Part shown: one piece after another, positions 1-50,970 of the stretch | Layout of the letters: every line of letters begins with the position of its first letter | How positions within the stretch are numbered: the stretch's first letter is position 1 | Origin: Palaemon carinicauda | Taxonomy: Eukaryota > Arthropoda > Malacostraca > Decapoda > Palaemonidae | Direction of reading: 5' to 3' | Length of the DNA: 64,000 bases | Assembly: GCF_036898095.1 (NCBI RefSeq) | Contig: NC_090736.1 | Location: forward strand, 10,527,395 to 10,591,394 | Notes under the pieces: model-generated | The model's input: only the letters and a program-made list of their open reading frames with translations | What the model was told of the DNA's origin: nothing | Databases searched by the model: none | Translations under genes and position numbers: made by a program

Positions 1-429
1 CCTTCCGAGGGAAGTTTTTTTCCTGTCCAGGCTTGAGCTTTTCCTCTTTTGGGGGGTTCTTCTCTTGCCTTTTTTTCGTGCGACTATGCTCTTGGTGCTG
101 AGCGGTCGCACCTGCAGTTTCGCTCAAGGGGCTGGGCAACTGCAGGAGCTCCTCTTCGGAGGATTGCCCCTTTTAGGTCACTGGCTGACCAGTCTCTTCC
201 ACGAAGTGTTTCTCTTTCGTTCGCGAGAGAGTACACTCATAGAGACTCCTCTTCGGAGGTTTCTTCTGTTGCTGTTGCTGTTGGCCTCCCTCGCCGTAAG
301 GCCCTCCGTCCGCCTCGTCGTAAGGGCCTCTCATCTCCCTATAAGGGTGCTTGAGGCGCCTTTTTGAATCTCCGTTTGCAGCCTACAACTTCTTTTTCTC
401 GATCTTCCGTCTTGGTGCAGATGGACAGC

Positions 430-540
430 AGTCTAATCTCGTCTTCCGACGGGCAACGGTCTTCCCGACGGACAACGGTCTTCCCGACGGACAGCGGTCT
501 TCCGACGGACATCAGTCTCCCGGCGGACAACGATCCCTTC
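430..540 (+). repeat. 18-bp-like tandem repeat in gag of A
   Basis: About six imperfect units of the type GACGGACAACGGTCTTCC. Most units are near 18 bp, so the reading frame is kept through much of the array. They encode short Arg/Ser/Asp peptides. Confidence 0.7.
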
Positions 541-770
541 GGGGCTAAGGGTTGCCCCCACGGGGGTTCTTCCCTTGCGTGTCAGGGTTTCCCTGCGCGC
601 CCTTCTGTTCGTCAGCGCTCTCCTGTTCGTCAGCGCTTTCAAGATGATCTTCCCTGCGGTTCCTGTTACGTGCCCTGTGCGCCCACGTTCGCCCTCGCGA
701 TCTAGAACTTCGGTTCAGGTCGGGGTCAAGGACTCTTCTTCTTTGCACAGGCTTCCACGCGTAGCCTTCT

Positions 771-873
771 GCTCGTCAGCGATCATCAGCTCGTCAGCGA
801 TCATCAGCTCGTCAGCGATCATCAGCTCGCCAGCGATCGTCAGCTCGTCAGCGATCATCAGCTCGCCAGCGAT
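771..873 (+). repeat. 18-bp tandem repeat encoding SARQRS
   Basis: Six near-identical 18-bp units (GCTCGTCAGCGATCATCA). One frame reads Ser-Ala-Arg-Gln-Arg-Ser repeatedly, so the array keeps the gag frame and adds basic residues. Confidence 0.85.
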
Positions 874-956
874 CTCCGGATCGCCCACGTGTGTTACAGC
901 TGGCACGCCAACGTTCTCCAACACTTCTGAAGGAACATGGTTCGCCAGCTACTAGC

Positions 957-1194
957 TCAACTGCGGATGCTGATCGCCATCGCGCGACCCTCAACTGCAG
1001 ATGCTGATCGCCATCGCGCGACCCTCAACTGCGGATGCTGATCGCCATCGCGCGACCCTCAACTGCAGATGCTGATCGCCATCGCGCGACCCTCAACTGC
1101 GGATGCTGATCGCCATCGCGCGACCCTCAACTGCGGATGCTGATCGCCATCGCGCGACCCTCAACTGCGGATGCTGATCGTTATCGCGCCATCG
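957..1194 (+). repeat. 34-bp tandem repeat, seven copies
   Basis: Seven copies of a 34-bp unit (core GGATGCTGATCGCCATCGCG) start at 957, 991, 1025, 1059, 1093, 1127 and 1161. Copies differ mainly by GCGG versus GCAG. Thirty-four is not a multiple of three, so consecutive units are read in different frames. An open protein across the whole array is therefore not maintained, unlike the flanking in-frame arrays. Confidence 0.95.
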
Positions 1195-1596
1195 CACAAC
1201 CCTGAACGATTGCCCGCTTACGCATGCTGCTCCTCATCGCACAACCCTGAACGATCGCCCTCTTGCGGATGCTGATCACCATCGCACCCTTTCACGCGAT
1301 CATTCACCTGCGCATGCTGCTCGCCATCGCACAACCCTGAACGATTGCCCGCTTACGCATGCTGCTCCTCATCGCACCACCCTGAACGATCGCCCTCTTG
1401 CGGATGCTGATCACCATCGCACCCTTTCACGCGATCATTCACCTGCGCATGCTGCTCGCCATCGCACAACCCTGCACGATTGCCCGCTTACGCATGCTGC
1501 TCCTCATCGCACAACCCTGAACGCTCGCCCTCTTGCGGATGCTGATCACCATCGCACCCTATCACGCGATCATTCACCTACACATGCTGCTCGCCA
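1191..1596 (+). repeat. 135-bp tandem repeat, three copies
   Basis: Three copies with period 135 bp begin at 1191, 1326 and 1461. Each opens with ATCGCACAACCCTG and contains GCATGCTGCTC blocks. The period equals 45 codons, so frame is kept. Sub-units resemble the 34-bp unit upstream, suggesting the array grew from it. Confidence 0.9.
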
Positions 1597-1659
1597 TCGC
1601 TTACCGCCAGCGATCTTCTTCACCTACGCGGCAGCACGATCCCTCGCCGTCACGCCCAT

Positions 1660-1860
1660 TCGCCTGCGCGCCCGCGCGATCGCTCGCCTGCGCGCCCGCG
1701 CGATCGCTCGCCTGCGCGCCCGCGCGATCGCTCGCCCGCGCGATCGCTCGCCTGCGCGCCCGCGCGATCGCTCGCCTGCGCGCCCTCGCGACCGCTCGCC
1801 TGCGCGCCCGCGCGACCACTCGCCTGTGCGCCCGCGCGACCATTCGCCTTTGCGCGACTG
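1660..1860 (+). repeat. 24-bp tandem repeat encoding an Arg/Ser/Pro domain
   Basis: GC-rich 24-bp units (GCGCGCCCGCGCGATCGCTC type) decay towards the 3' side. The frame that flows into the rest of gag reads DRSPARPR repeatedly, then DHSPVRPR. This is an RS-like low-complexity segment. Function is unknown; RNA binding is a guess from composition. Confidence 0.85.
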
Positions 1861-3189
1861 TTCGCCCTCGCGCGACCATAGTTCGCGGCGAATTCCACAG
1901 CCGGTGGTAGCAGCAGGGACGCGTGCTCCTAGGCGGCACTCGGGATCACCTCCATCCAAGCACAGGTTGGTAGTGCAGGACGAAGACAGGTCAGTACAGC
2001 ATTCTTCCCACCTTCTTTTCAGGCAGGAACCGTCGTGTCCTCTCCAAAGGATCGCCCGATCCCTTTCACCTTAGCGAGGATTTCGGACTCTGTGTCCTTG
2101 GAGCAGCAGACATGGTTTGATCCGCTGGCACGGGCGTTAATGAGGTTTATGAAACCAGCACTCACCGGCCAGGGTAACAAACCAGCGGCTGTCTCTCCTA
2201 CGCTGAAGAGAAAGAGAGGAGTGGACTTCGTGGTGACTTCCCCCAGGGCGAAGTTGGTTCCCAAGAGGTCGGTCTCGAGGGTCCCCTCTCCTGCACGAGT
2301 ACTCTCTCCTTCTCCCGCCCTGGAAGGATTTTTGGCGGGGGGGCTTTCCGTTGAAGATTTCTCCATCGGACAAGGGGTGACTGCTTACCTCTTCCTCTGG
2401 GAGCTTACCAGGTTCTTTCCCTCCTCGGTTACGGCCCGAGGTTTGGTTCAAGGAAGCTACAGGAAGATCAAGGGTACTTTCCTCCTCTCGAGCTCAGGCA
2501 CCTTGGCCTTTCGTCGTTAAGTATCTACTTGCGGACAAGCTCGATGTTGTACCATCTGGACGCGCTGACTGAAGGCTTCATTCGGGTGTCTCATCTGTGG
2601 AGGTCAACGACCTCAGACACCCTTCCATCCTTGAGAAGAGTTTTGTCTTTGCCCAAGGACAGAGACTTAGACGTCTGCTGTGCGGAGTAAATCGACTTCC
2701 GGTTTCACTCCTCCAAGGCGCTTTCTTCCAGACTGCAGGGCTCCAGCTCCCTTTTCTTTCAACCACGTCGGCCTAAGTTATCGGCTACGACAACTGGGAC
2801 AAGGTGTCCAATTGCAGTTTCCTCCTGTCAGGAACAGATGGCACGGGAGACTCCCCCGGGGGGGCATAGTCCTAAAAGGAGTTCACGAACTCTAGGATTG
2901 CAGGTTTTTTCGCTGGGAGGATGCTTAAGGTTACTCATCCGAATGACAGCTTCCCGATGCCCATTCCCGCACAATCTCTGTGAGTAGCCAAGGATATCGC
3001 GCCTGCCGTCTCTGTCAGCGAATTCAGTGTCTCTGAACCTCTATGCCATAGCATCAGCAGAGTTGCCCGGTTGGGCAGAATGATCCATACCTTAGGCGAA
3101 GGTCTTCCTTAGGATCATCGACGGCTTCACCCCCGGCCCCCTCAGTCGATCCTTTCTTGTAAGGAAGGATCTGAGAGGGGATGTCCATA

Positions 3190-5810
3190 GTCGACCTCTC
3201 AGCCCTGATCAAGTTTGTCGAACAAACTTCGGCCAGCGTAGACCAGCAGAATCGATCAGACTGGTAACGAGGCGACAGGACTCCTTTAACCCTGGATCGG
3301 AAGGACGGGTACTTTCAGTTTCCATTCCATCCATCTTCCAGGGTGCTCGTCGAATTCAGCCTAAACTGCAAGTATTCCTGCTTATGATGCAGTGTGGCTA
3401 TCCCGCCGTGGCATAGCAGGTTTGTTTCCCCAGAGAACTCTCCCTGCCTTCCTCTTGGCCGCTCAGGTGCAGACTTCCGCCTCCTCTGCTGTTTGGAGGG
3501 CTGGTCAACTCCGGTAGGCTCGGGTTTCGACCTTCTTCAGCGCCGGGAAAAGCTTCCGAATGCTGACCATGAGTGTGGGCTCATGGTATTTTGCTTGGAG
3601 CCTTCTCTTCCTCTGCCTCAACATCTGGAGTATCTGGCCATGATATTGAGTCAACCGCCTTACCACGTTGGAAACCCCGCTTCTCGTCCGTCCAGCGAGG
3701 TTAAGCAACGTCGGTACTTGGATGGGTGACCACCTGGGGACGCCAGATTCTGTTACCACATCCTCCGAGCCTTCCTTTCGGTTCACCGTGGCAAGACTGA
3801 GGAGAGTCGCAGTACCTGTTCTCAGTCAAGCAGAGTTTTCAGCCCTACCTTGGAACGTTTCCTAGTTCTTCTTTCCTCATTGACCCGTTTATAGTCCGAA
3901 CGGTCGCCTCAGGATAAGTTCCATGTGGGGCGATCCAAGTTCCGGTGGCTTCAGGCAATGTTTAACCGGACTCCCTGGCCCTATGGGACCAGCGGAACTA
4001 TTAAACCTACAATGGGTGTTGACCTATGGAGCCTCTTGATGGTAGTGGATATTCTCGTCCTTTCCCCACATTCTTGATGCGGTTCTCGGACTCGTCAAAG
4101 GAAGGGGGGGGGGGCATGTTCCGGTCCAGGCCTATGGTCAAGACCTGAAGGATACCTCTCCATCATTCAGGCAGGCTTAAGGGCCTTAGTCTGGCCCCTC
4201 TTCAGATCCTACCGCTCCTGCCAAGTCGCCCCGTTGCGTGTCGACTTCATGCTAACCAGCAGGGGACGCATTTTCACACCTTCACATCTTGCAGTAGAGA
4301 TATCGGGATGATTGAGATTCTCTCAATTCCACCATCGGCTCTCTCATTCCAGGCAGGGGAATGTTTCTCTCAGACTATCCGAGCAGAGCCTCATAGAGAG
4401 AGTGTACCTAGGGGTCTTTGACCTTGGGTAACCAGCAAGTGCTGGTCTGGGGGACCTGATCGCGACAGCTTGGAACCTCAAGCTTCCGCTAGTTTTCCCC
4501 CCAGTCTCAGACCCCGAGACTCTGGCAAGATGCATTCCGGTGATGGTGGGACAACTTCGACGCCTGCGTCTTCCCTCCTTTTTGTCTGCGGACAATGGGT
4601 CTCAACAAAACCAGGTTGTCTGTCAACCTTTCAATGGGAGAGCTCCACTGGGACTATGTGCAGAACGGTTTCTGGACCCTCTGCTTCCCCTGACGGAACT
4701 CCCGGGAGAGCTTCTCCCACGGCGCAGACTACTCAAGCAACCACACTGCGACATCTCTCCCGAACCGGGGCGTCGCTTCGGCTTCATGCCTGGAGACACT
4801 ACGCTTCCTCCTCTAGAAGAGACAACCCGCTACAGTCGCGGTACGGAGGTCGCGTCATCTGCGATAGTCATCCACAGGGGTCTCCCAGGCAAAGTGAAGA
4901 GTCTAAGGTGGTTGGTGCCGTGGGAGATATACCTCTTCCCGTGAGGCCTCTTCTCCAGCAATAACGGTCTTATTGCCTTTCGGCGGGAGGAAACTCCTTT
5001 CCGCTCTTGGCAATGAAGCCTGTCGCTCAGCCTTTCCCTGACCTTCAGGCTTAAAGGAATAACTTTTTCCTGCCCGCTGGATCTATCCTCGCTCATGCGA
5101 AGCTACGATCGTCCCTGCCCTAGTCGGAGGAAGACCTCCAACTTGGAGCATGGCTCGGACTTTTAGTCCTTTAAGAGATCTTCTCAAGACCCTTTTACGA
5201 CAGGCCTCGGATTGTATTCCGCCCTGGGTCTTCTGCTCACTCTGGCCACGGCCAGTGTGTAAGCAATCTTCTTGGTCTCTTACTACTCCCCCCCTTTCTA
5301 AGGAAGAGGGGAAGGCAACATTCAGGCTCGCTCCTGAGTTGTTGGCTAGACTCAGAATCTGTGGGTCCCGACCCTTCGGTCCGATTCATTCAAGATTTTG
5401 AGTCTCCATTCTGTGTCTGATGTCCCAAGACCTTCTCTTTCTTGCCAGTACAGGAATCGAGAGGTTAGCGCTGGGAACAGCTGCAGTTTGGCCTCAGTTG
5501 CAGCCGATTTGGGAACACAAGGAGGACATGGGGGGAGAGTCACCAGTATACCTCTTCAGCCCGGACTCAAGGACATTCATCTCGACCTGTCTTCAGACCC
5601 TCCCCCGTCACGTCGCCCTACAGCACGATGTTGGATACATCGCAACGTCCCTCGCCTTCGAGTAATACTACTCTGTGACGCAGGTGCTACAAGCTGGAGT
5701 CTGGAAGCGTCTGATGACCTTCGCAGCCCGCTTCCTGCAGGGCGTGACCCACAGGAGTCTCGATACGTTTTCTATCGCTCTGTGGTGGCTACACAACAGC
5801 TGGTCTAACC
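3190..5810 (+). pseudogene. RT, RNase H and tyrosine recombinase remnants of element A
   Basis: Read across frames, the segment shows the DIRS Pol order. An RT motif-A-like stretch lies near 3290-3350 (DRKDGYFQFPFHPSSR; the usual form is D-x-x-DAYFHIPIHP). A thumb-like LEYLAMIL is near 3625. RNase H appears as FSDSSKEGWGAHV near 4080, keeping the first catalytic Asp. The recombinase C-terminus lies near 5615-5800. Its HxxR box reads HDVG, so the Arg is lost. The nucleophile position reads RFLQGV where the 38.1-kb relative has HYLQDV, so Tyr is replaced by Phe. Stops and frameshifts are frequent, and a 5S rRNA-like insert interrupts the RT region. The protein would reverse-transcribe and integrate the element; this copy cannot. 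Confidence 0.75.
3650..3758 (+). pseudogene. 5S rRNA-derived pseudogene inside DIRS element A
   Basis: About 109 bases align with nearly the whole animal 5S rRNA. The 5' start GTCAACCGCCTTACCACG resembles the 5S 5' end. The internal AGGTTAAGCAACGTCGG and the stretch TACTTGGATGGGTGACC are nearly consensus, and the end CTGTTACC resembles the 3' end. About 10 bases are missing between GTCGG and TACTTGG, where the intermediate element of the pol III promoter lies. Box C (GGATGGGTGACC) is intact. The deletion and substitutions indicate a pseudogene. It lies between the RT thumb-like segment and a continuation in another frame. A 109-base insertion would shift the frame by one, which is what is seen, though other frameshifts exist nearby. 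Confidence 0.85.
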
Positions 5811-6290
5811 TCAGGCTCCTTTTTGGACAGGTAGCAGAAGGTTGAGGGCATTGTTATCAGGTTTTAGTCTGCATGAACGAAAGAAGTATGTCTGGCCCTT
5901 ACTACTTTCTTCATCATCCCCTCTAAAGGGAAGCAGCATCCTGGTCTCTGCATAGCTGACCTCGAACCTCTGCAGGTAAACCATGCTTCCTTGTGTTCCG
6001 AGTATTGAGTCAATACTGTCGCGTCCCCCATACCCTGACGAGGTGGTATTGGGAACGTCTTAACCCAGAGTTCCTTCTGGAACTCCAGGTCAACTGCCTA
6101 AGACGGGTCACACTTCTTCCTTCACACACAAGCTTACGTAGGCCACATGGTTCCTTGCGGTGCAAGGAACTTGTGAGGTGCAGGGACTCCTTTTCTCGAG
6201 TGCGACTCACTCGGATTCTGAGTCCCCGGGTAAAGCCAAAGCCAGTATGGCTGGGGACTTTCCACCCTTCCTAAGGGATAAGTCACCCTT

Positions 6291-6386
6291 TGTAAATAGC
6301 GTGGTTTGTATTTCGGTTACGGAACAAATGACAAATTCGAAGATAATTTGTATTTTTCCTAACCATACAAACCTTAGCTATTTACA
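6291..6386 (+). repeat. Internal complementary region of DIRS element A
   Basis: An imperfect palindrome opens with TGTAAATAGC and closes with GCTATTTACA. The right half is the reverse complement of the right terminus at 6582-6641. The left half is the reverse complement of the left-end sequence seen in relatives (TTTGTTCC...ATACAAAC at 63131 and 35018). In DIRS elements this region templates the missing ends during circle formation. Confidence 0.85.
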
Positions 6387-6581
6387 CATATTTGCCCGCC
6401 AGCCCTGTCCCCCAAGACAAGTCCTACCTCTAAGTGAAAGTGAGTATTCACCTGTGTGTGAGGGGGAGGAGGGGTAGCTAGCTACCACTCCCCTACCCCC
6501 CCGCTAACTAGCGCGGGGGTAATACACCCTCGTTAAATTCTAATGGCTCGCCATTTCAGCTACGCTAAAAGTAATAACCCT

Positions 6582-6641
6582 TTGTAAATAGCTAAGGTTT
6601 GTATGGTTAGGAAAAATACAAATTATCTTCGAATTTGTCAT
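6582..6641 (+). repeat. Right terminus of DIRS element A
   Basis: This segment matches the reverse complement of 6326-6386 up to GAATTTGTCAT and then diverges, placing the element boundary at about 6641. The boundary is 57 bases before GBE1 exon A. Confidence 0.8.
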
Positions 6642-6687
6642 GTTGCGTTTAAATTCTTAACTAACTACAGTGAGAAACCTTTTCTAA

Positions 6688-46754
<40,067 letters not shown>

Positions 46755-46841
46755 AGCGTATGTTGACATATTAGAATATATTGTTAGAATTTACTCTACT
46801 CACACTTGTTATCATTCTGTAAGTATAGTTTTAGGGTGTGC

Positions 46842-46847
46842 AATAAA
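46842..46847 (+). promoter_or_regulatory. GBE1: GBE1 polyadenylation signal AATAAA
   Basis: This is the first canonical AATAAA after the stop codon, 88 bases downstream, in GTGCAATAAAGCAG. A GT-rich stretch (TATGGTTTGATTG) follows about 15 bases later, as expected for a cleavage site. It implies a short 3' UTR of about 110 bases. Confidence 0.7.
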
Positions 46848-46859
46848 GCAGATTTTATA

Positions 46860-47802
46860 ATTATGGTTTGATTGAGTTTTATAAATTCCTTAGAAAAAGG
46901 AAAATATTTCTTCCTTTTTTTTTAAATGACCTGTGCAAAGGGATTTTAGTGTTAGAAGACCTGTCACAAAGGAAATAATATTGGTATCTTTCATCACATT
47001 TTGCAAAAAATGTAGTTAACTATCATTTCCATTACAGTACTCTTTAAAGACTTTATACCTGAAAAAAAGAAATATGGAAGACAAAAACTGTACTAGACCC
47101 ACTGAAAAGAAAGGGTATACTATAACTGCATGTAGATGTTTGAGTTAGGCAAAACATACCTCTAAGACAGAAATAAAATTGTCGTCACCAGCTTTCAAAG
47201 ATCTTAACTTTTTACTATACAGTATTCATTGTGGCATAGTGATATTGTTTGCAACTTTCCACTGAGTTAGTCCAAAGTAAAATCCCTGCTGAAAGGCATT
47301 ATAAAATTTTATGGCTACATGACTTTACTGCTCCTTTGAGCAAAAGATGGATGGTTTGGGGGCTTAAGTTTATCTGCTGAGCCATCAGAAGCCTTCTGTT
47401 TTATGAAAGTCACTATTTGGCATTTCAGTCACCTTATAATATCAAATCTAAAATATAAAAATTCAGATCAACATAATATGGTGTGAATTAAGTGCGTCGC
47501 TTCAGTTACAGAGTCGCCATCTCTTCAATTGTGAGAAGTTATTTGCACAATTGGGAATTTGTCAGAGAGCCCAGGAGCCAAGAGTGTGTAAGACAGCAAA
47601 AGGTTCAACATTATTATCATGCCTGATCCTCACAGAATGTATTTCTGTATTGCTACTGGGGCAATAGTAGGGGTTGCAAAATGACATTTATTCATGTGAA
47701 CTACGGCAAGGCCAAAAGGACAGTAGTTCAGAATGTTGCATTAGAAGTCTCCTGACTACTGAATGGAGAAATAGATTTATTCATGTGAAGAGTGGCAAGG
47801 CT
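46860..47802. other. 3' flank of GBE1, unassigned
   Basis: AT-rich. Two diverged copies of a segment with TTTATTCATGTGAA and GGCAAGGC occur near 47685 and 47778. No gene is recognised. Confidence 0.5.
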
Positions 47803-47840
47803 GGAAATGGTCTCAATTAGGACTAATTGAGACCATTTCC
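47803..47840. repeat. Perfect 18-bp inverted repeat with 2-nt spacer
   Basis: Left arm GGAAATGGTCTCAATTAG, spacer GA, right arm CTAATTGAGACCATTTCC, with no mismatch. In RNA it would form a stable hairpin. Confidence 0.97.
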
Positions 47841-48261
47841 AATATTTTCATAGCAGTGTCAGTATATTTAAGTATTGATAAAAGTTGACAAAATTAACAA
47901 TTGATCATACTCTGATACAAAAAGCAGAATTCTTTACTAACTTGAAAAGAAACTTACAAAAAAATACAATAAAAACAGATGTGAATAATATTTATTATAT
48001 TATTCCCATACAAAATGAACTAGTAATATTATCAGAAACTCAAGGCTTATAACACATTCAATCCTATTTATTTTTGTCTCGAGCATTTCAGGAAGATATA
48101 TATAATTTTTTGCAGCTGATAATAAAGGTGTATATTTTCTCCTTGTTTATTTTGCTATTATAAAAATTTGAAAATGAAAGTGTTATTCAATCCCAGTCCT
48201 CTTATGGTACAGAGGTATAATGCTTTAATGTTATTTTTTTTATAAATTGAGATTATTACCT
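47841..48261. other. Unassigned AT-rich sequence
   Basis: No element is recognised. Confidence 0.45.
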
Positions 48262-48740
48262 GCTATGGTTTGGCCATGTTGAGAGAATGGAAAATGGCTG
48301 TCTGCTAAAGAAGGTGATGAATGCAAGAGTTGATGGGAGAAGTACAAGAGGAAGTCCAAGGTTTGGGTGGATGGATGGAGTGAAGAAAGCTCTGGGTGAT
48401 AGGAGGATAGATGTGAGAGAGAGGCAAGAGAGCGTGCTAGAAATAGGAATGAATGGCGAGCGATTGTGACGCAGTTCCGGTAGGCCCTGCTGCTTCCTCC
48501 GGTGCCTTAGATGACCGCAGAGGTAGCAGCAGTAGGGGATTCAGCTTTATGAAGCTTCATCTGTGGTGGATAATGTGGGAGGTTGGGCTGTGGCACCCTA
48601 GCAGTACCAGCTGAACTCGGCTGAGTCCCTTGTTAGGCTGGGAGGAACGTAGAGAGTAGAGGTCCCCTTTTTGTTTTGTTTTATTGTTGATGTCGGCTAC
48701 CCCCCAAAATTGGGGGAAGTGCCTTTGGTATATGTATGTA
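48262..48740 (+). mobile_element. LINE copy 3, 3' fragment
   Basis: The last codons (GHVERMENGCLLKKVMN, then RGSPRFGWMDG) and 3' UTR of the LINE at 21322, almost identical in sequence to that copy. The hairpin CCCCCCAAAATTGGGGG is at 48701 and a short tail follows. It is a severely 5'-truncated insertion. Confidence 0.92.
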
Positions 48741-49012
48741 GGATTTTGAATCTAGGTATAGTAGAAAGGGAAAAAATCGCATTATTTGTCTTCTTCCTCG
48801 GTATTATCACTATCCTCGCTCCATACACTGTCTGTAAACTCATGCTCCTCAGCCATCATTTGGTCCTAATCCTCTCCATTGTCAGCTTTAGTTATAGAGC
48901 TGGGGACAGGGTTTCCAGTGAACCATAGGGGCTGGAGACCATCCCCAGTGTTCGTCCATCCATAGTTGACTGGACTCTCCCCACCAGTAGGATTAACCTC
49001 GGCTTGTTTCCA

Positions 49013-49045
<33 letters not shown>

Positions 49046-49420
49046 TGTACTTGCTAAGCTACAACCCTAGTTGGAAAAGCAGGGGGATATAAGGTCAGAG
49101 GCTCCAATAAGGAAAATAGCCCAGTGAGGAAAGGAAACAAGGAAAATGAAATATTTTAAGAAGAGTAACAATATCAACTTGAATATTTCCTATTTAAACT
49201 ATATAAACTTGAACAAACAAGAGTAAGAAAAATTAGATAAAATAGTGTGCCCGAGTGTACCCTCAAGCAAGAGAACTCTGACCCCAAGATAGAGTAAGCA
49301 TTTCATAGAATGGAGGAAGGGAGGCACAGTTAATCTCCTTCATTCTCGCCAGTGGATCTGTTTGCTTACCCCTGTACATATGTATGAAGGCCCCAGCAAG
49401 GAAAAATAGCCCAATGAGGA
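49013..49420 (-). repeat. (TAA)n-tailed interspersed repeat, minus copy
   Basis: (ATT)n, then CTTGCTAAGCTACAACCCTA and CCCAGTGAGGAAAGGAAACA, up to CCTCAAGCAAGAGAACTCTG. A second partial copy of the AAAATAGCCCAATGAGGAAA part follows at 49400. Confidence 0.85.
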
Positions 49421-50970
49421 AAGGAAATAAGAAAATAAAAACTACAAGTGAGGTAGAATTATTCGCTAAATGGGAGAGGCAAAGGGCAATTAAGTTATTT
49501 GAAAATGGATTTTTCACCACAGAACTTGCAAACATTCAAGAAGAAATTAAAGACATATGTAAAAAAGCAGTTATGGTATTGAAAAGGTAAGTTGGAAGTT
49601 ACTGTTATAGTGATGCAGAATACTTAAAAATTATAGGGAAAAGTGCAAGTGATGATACAAGCATGAAATTTGACCTAACGATCCTCTTTGACCTTCTGTC
49701 TCATCAACCTCCAGCCGCACAAAATTTTTCAATTTTCCAAGATGGCCGGCTAGTTTTCAAAATGGCTTGTGAAAATCTAACCATTGAAATCTAATTTGTT
49801 CATGTTCAAATTCCTCATTCACTCCCAGTTTATGTTAAAATATTGAAAGGTACAAAAGCAATGGCAGCACAATCTTGGAAGTTGACTTCTTTCTTGGAGG
49901 GAGATTGTAAGACTAACCGGATGCTTGTTGTTTGTGCCAAGAGGGCACACGTGAAAGACTAGTGGATGCATCTAGTGCTGGCTGAGTTACCCATGCTACA
50001 AATATTCCTGAATTATATAAGTTAATTGCAATGCCTGTACAATCTCATCCTAAAAGTCTTCATGAAGTGATGTCAATCTGTAGACATTTGAAAATAACAA
50101 AACTATACATATGTATCATGTATGCTGAAGTTCAAAATCACAAAAGTAGCAAGGAAAAGGAAGTTATTGTATAAGACAAAAGAATAAGATGAAGATCAGC
50201 AAAATTCACATATAATACCCAGAAAGTAGGTAATGAAGATGCAGAAGAATCTGAGACTGAGAAAGAAGGAATCTGCTATTTTGTAACACCAGCCCCAATC
50301 AAAATTTATGATTGGCCGTGATATTGTCCTTACACAAAAAGTTCCAATGATTTGTCTTCATCCTACTAGATGAGAAACTTGTGGCTAAACTTGTGCTAGA
50401 GATATTGTTTCCCAGAACCACATGTATCACCCATATCTGATAAGGCATTTATGACAGGGAAAGGGCCTGGCTAAATTCCCAGAAAATTTGATATGATTAT
50501 ATGCAGTACAGATAAGAGGCATGTGCCCATCCTGTTGCTGAGCTTGAGATGTACATAAGAGTCAAGCAGTTGACTACAGGTGGGTGCTGTTATTTTAGAT
50601 GGTAGAACTGTATGATTTGTGCTAACAAGGACTGGAACAGCTAAATGTTGATGCTTCCTTTGTGCACCAAGCACCGTTACAGGAACAGATACTTGCATGT
50701 ATCCCAGATTGATTGATTGATTTTGAGTTCTCTGGCATCCTGACATCAAAGGTCATTGACACCGCTGTATCCCAGAAATGGATGCCTTCAAAAAAGGAAG
50801 AGATTTGGTTTATTTATAAGGGGAAAGTAGGAGAAGACGTAGCATTTGGTTGGTTGTTGTATTGTAGCCAACAATTTATGTTGGCACGGACCTTTCTTTC
50901 CCTTGTTCGGCCCGTAGGTGATCTGAAAAATTCAGAAGGTTGGTTGTTAGAACAAAAGGAAATTTGAAAG
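49421..50970 (+). other. Unclassified repeat-like region with broken open frames
   Basis: Several protein-like pieces are separated by stops, for example 49384-49590 and 50713-50967 (EIWFIYKGKVGEDVAFGWLL). I recognise no domain. Its neighbour at 52743-53051 may belong to the same unit, split by the LINE at 51251-52596. Confidence 0.3.

Larger units (their letters stand above)
1..2900 (+). pseudogene. Gag-like region of DIRS element A (broken)
   Basis: This is the 5' coding part of element A in several frames. Visible pieces are an open frame at 49-354, an Arg/Ser-rich stretch built from tandem repeats (430-1870), and a more ordinary segment at 2035-2520 containing KRKRG and SPSPA runs. A later piece around 2610-2690 reads LSLPKDRDLDVCC. 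DIRS Gag proteins are poorly conserved, so assignment rests on position before the RT domain and on similarity of composition to the gag of elements B and C. No intact frame spans the region. A nucleic-acid-binding role is inferred from the basic repeats, not shown. Confidence 0.55.
1..6641 (+). mobile_element. DIRS-like retrotransposon A, left part outside window
   Basis: This is a degenerate tyrosine-recombinase retrotransposon in the intron just upstream of the first visible GBE1 exon. In order it has a low-complexity gag-like region (to about 2900), a reverse-transcriptase region (about 3190-4000), RNase H (about 4070) and a recombinase region (to about 5810). An internal complementary region (6291-6386) and the right terminus (6582-6641) follow. 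The right half of the internal complementary region is the reverse complement of the right terminus. Its left half matches the left ends of relatives at 35018 and 63131. The left terminus lies before the window. Many stops and frameshifts make the copy dead. It is in the same orientation as GBE1. Confidence 0.85.

Noticed and set aside
771..1596. Regularly spaced repeats resembling a CRISPR array
   Set aside because: The units are contiguous with no unique spacers, the DNA is eukaryotic, and they lie in the gag of a retrotransposon.
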